Part shown: piece after piece, positions 4,644 to 5,127 of the stretch
How the letters are laid out: the number at the start of each line of letters is the position of its first letter
How positions within the stretch are numbered: position 1 is the stretch's first letter
NCBI GenBank assembly: GCA_034666665.1
Contig: JAXDLK010000185.1
Coordinates: 1 to 5,127 of the forward strand
Source of the DNA: JAXDLK01 sp034666665
Lineage (GTDB): Bacteria; Desulfobacterota; Binatia; JACPRU01
Length of the DNA stretch: 5,127 nt
Reading direction: 5' to 3'
Translations under genes and position numbers: made by a program
Notes under the pieces: model-generated
Told to the model about the DNA's origin: nothing
Database searches by the model: none
Seen by the model: the letters and a program-made list of their open reading frames with translations, nothing else

Positions 4644-5127
4644 ATGAGTTACGGAGTGAAGGCTGCGCGGCGACCGGTTACGTACGCGGATCTCGAGGCG
4701 CTGCCCGAGAACGTCGTCGGGGAGATCGTCGACGGCGAGCTCTTCGCGTCGCCGCGGCCGGCATCGCCGCACGCGCTCGCCGAAACGACGATCGGGAGTG
4801 ACGTCGTCAGCCGATTCCACGGACCCCCCGGTGGCGCCGATCGGCCGGGAGGGTGGTGGATCCTGATGGAGCCCGAGCTGCACCTCGGGCAGGATGTCCT
4901 GGTGCCGGATCTTGCCGGCTGGCGTCGCGAGCGCATGCCAAAGTTCCCGAACGTGGCGGCGTTCACGCTCGCGCCGGACTGGCTGTGCGAGGTGATCTCT
5001 CCCTCGACGGCGCGGCTCGACCGAAGCCGCAAGATGCGCGTGTACGCGCGCGAGGGCGTGGCGCACCTTTGGCTCGTCGATCCGCTGGCGCGCATCCTCG
5101 AGATCTACCGGCTGGAGAACGGCCACT
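4644..5127 (+). CDS. Uma2-family (DUF820) nuclease, 3' end beyond the window
   Basis: The 161 visible residues cover nearly all of a Uma2 domain; only the C-terminal strands are missing because the window ends. Features: VTYADLEALPENVVGEIVDG (12-31) with conserved E27, the SPHA segment with H43, WWILMEPELHLG (71-82), VPDLAGWRRERMP (87-99) with P88-D89, CEVISPSTARLDRSRK (115-130) giving E116 and K130, and YAREGVAHLWLVDP (134-147). D89, E116 and K130 form the expected PD-(D/E)XK site. It keeps the classic VISPST block, unlike the other Uma2 protein here (VADSSL), and is clearly divergent from it, so this is not a recent tandem copy. The ATG at 4644 has GGGG 7 bases upstream. The gene is transcribed away from the WYL regulator and is its likely target. 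Confidence 0.9.
   Translation, partial: MSYGVKAARRPVTYADLEALPENVVGEIVDGELFASPRPASPHALAETTIGSDVVSRFHGPPGGADRPGGWWILMEPELHLGQDVLVPDLAGWRRERMPKFPNVAAFTLAPDWLCEVISPSTARLDRSRKMRVYAREGVAHLWLVDPLARILEIYRLENGH

Noticed and set aside
4530..5126. Upstream extension of the WYL frame to the right edge
   Set aside because: The extension crosses the opposite Uma2 gene and has no WYL-family character. The ATG at 4529 with a G-rich ribosome site is the natural start.
1..5127. CRISPR array, tRNA, rRNA or transposase
   Set aside because: No regularly spaced repeats, no cloverleaf or rRNA-like sequence, and no transposase or integrase motifs were found. The Cas4-like domain alone does not indicate CRISPR.

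Overview
This is a GC-rich bacterial chromosomal segment. Third codon positions in the genes are nearly all G or C, genes are closely packed, and Shine-Dalgarno signals are weak. Paralogous Uma2-family nucleases together with a WYL regulator and a MazEF-type module recall large-genome, high-GC lineages (Myxococcota-like, Planctomycetes, Binatota-like and similar). The phylum is inference; no rRNA or other marker gene is present.

Layout. Positions 1-357 hold no intact gene; a short minus-strand stretch (about 183-299) has coding-like codon use and may be a decayed fragment. Positions 358-971 (minus) carry a toxin-antitoxin pair: a ribbon-helix-helix antitoxin, then a MazF/PemK-type endoribonuclease whose GTG start lies inside the antitoxin gene. 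A 21-bp imperfect dyad abuts the antitoxin start codon and is a good candidate autoregulatory operator. A 158-bp divergent spacer follows, containing a perfect 8-bp inverted repeat. On the plus strand, a 100-residue protein with two predicted membrane segments (1130-1432) overlaps by ATGA a 460-residue DUF2779 protein (1429-2811). The latter joins a Cas4/RecB-like PD-(D/E)XK domain with four candidate Fe-S cysteines to a DEDD-type RNase H-fold exonuclease domain. A Uma2-family nuclease (2840-3400) follows after 28 bp. On the minus strand, a WYL-domain transcription factor (3405-4529) ends 4 bp from that nuclease's stop. It diverges from a second Uma2-family gene (4644 to the right edge, incomplete), with two candidate dyads in the 114-bp shared spacer.

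How the parts may work together. Four of the seven recognisable genes encode predicted nucleases (MazF, DUF2779, Uma2 twice). One is a WYL regulator, a class that often controls defence and DNA-damage genes, and one is a small membrane protein translationally coupled to a nuclease. The composition resembles an accessory or defence-type neighbourhood. The most unusual unit is the membrane-protein plus Cas4-like/DEDD exonuclease pair. No transposase, integrase, CRISPR array, tRNA or rRNA is visible. Whether the genes form one system cannot be decided from sequence alone.
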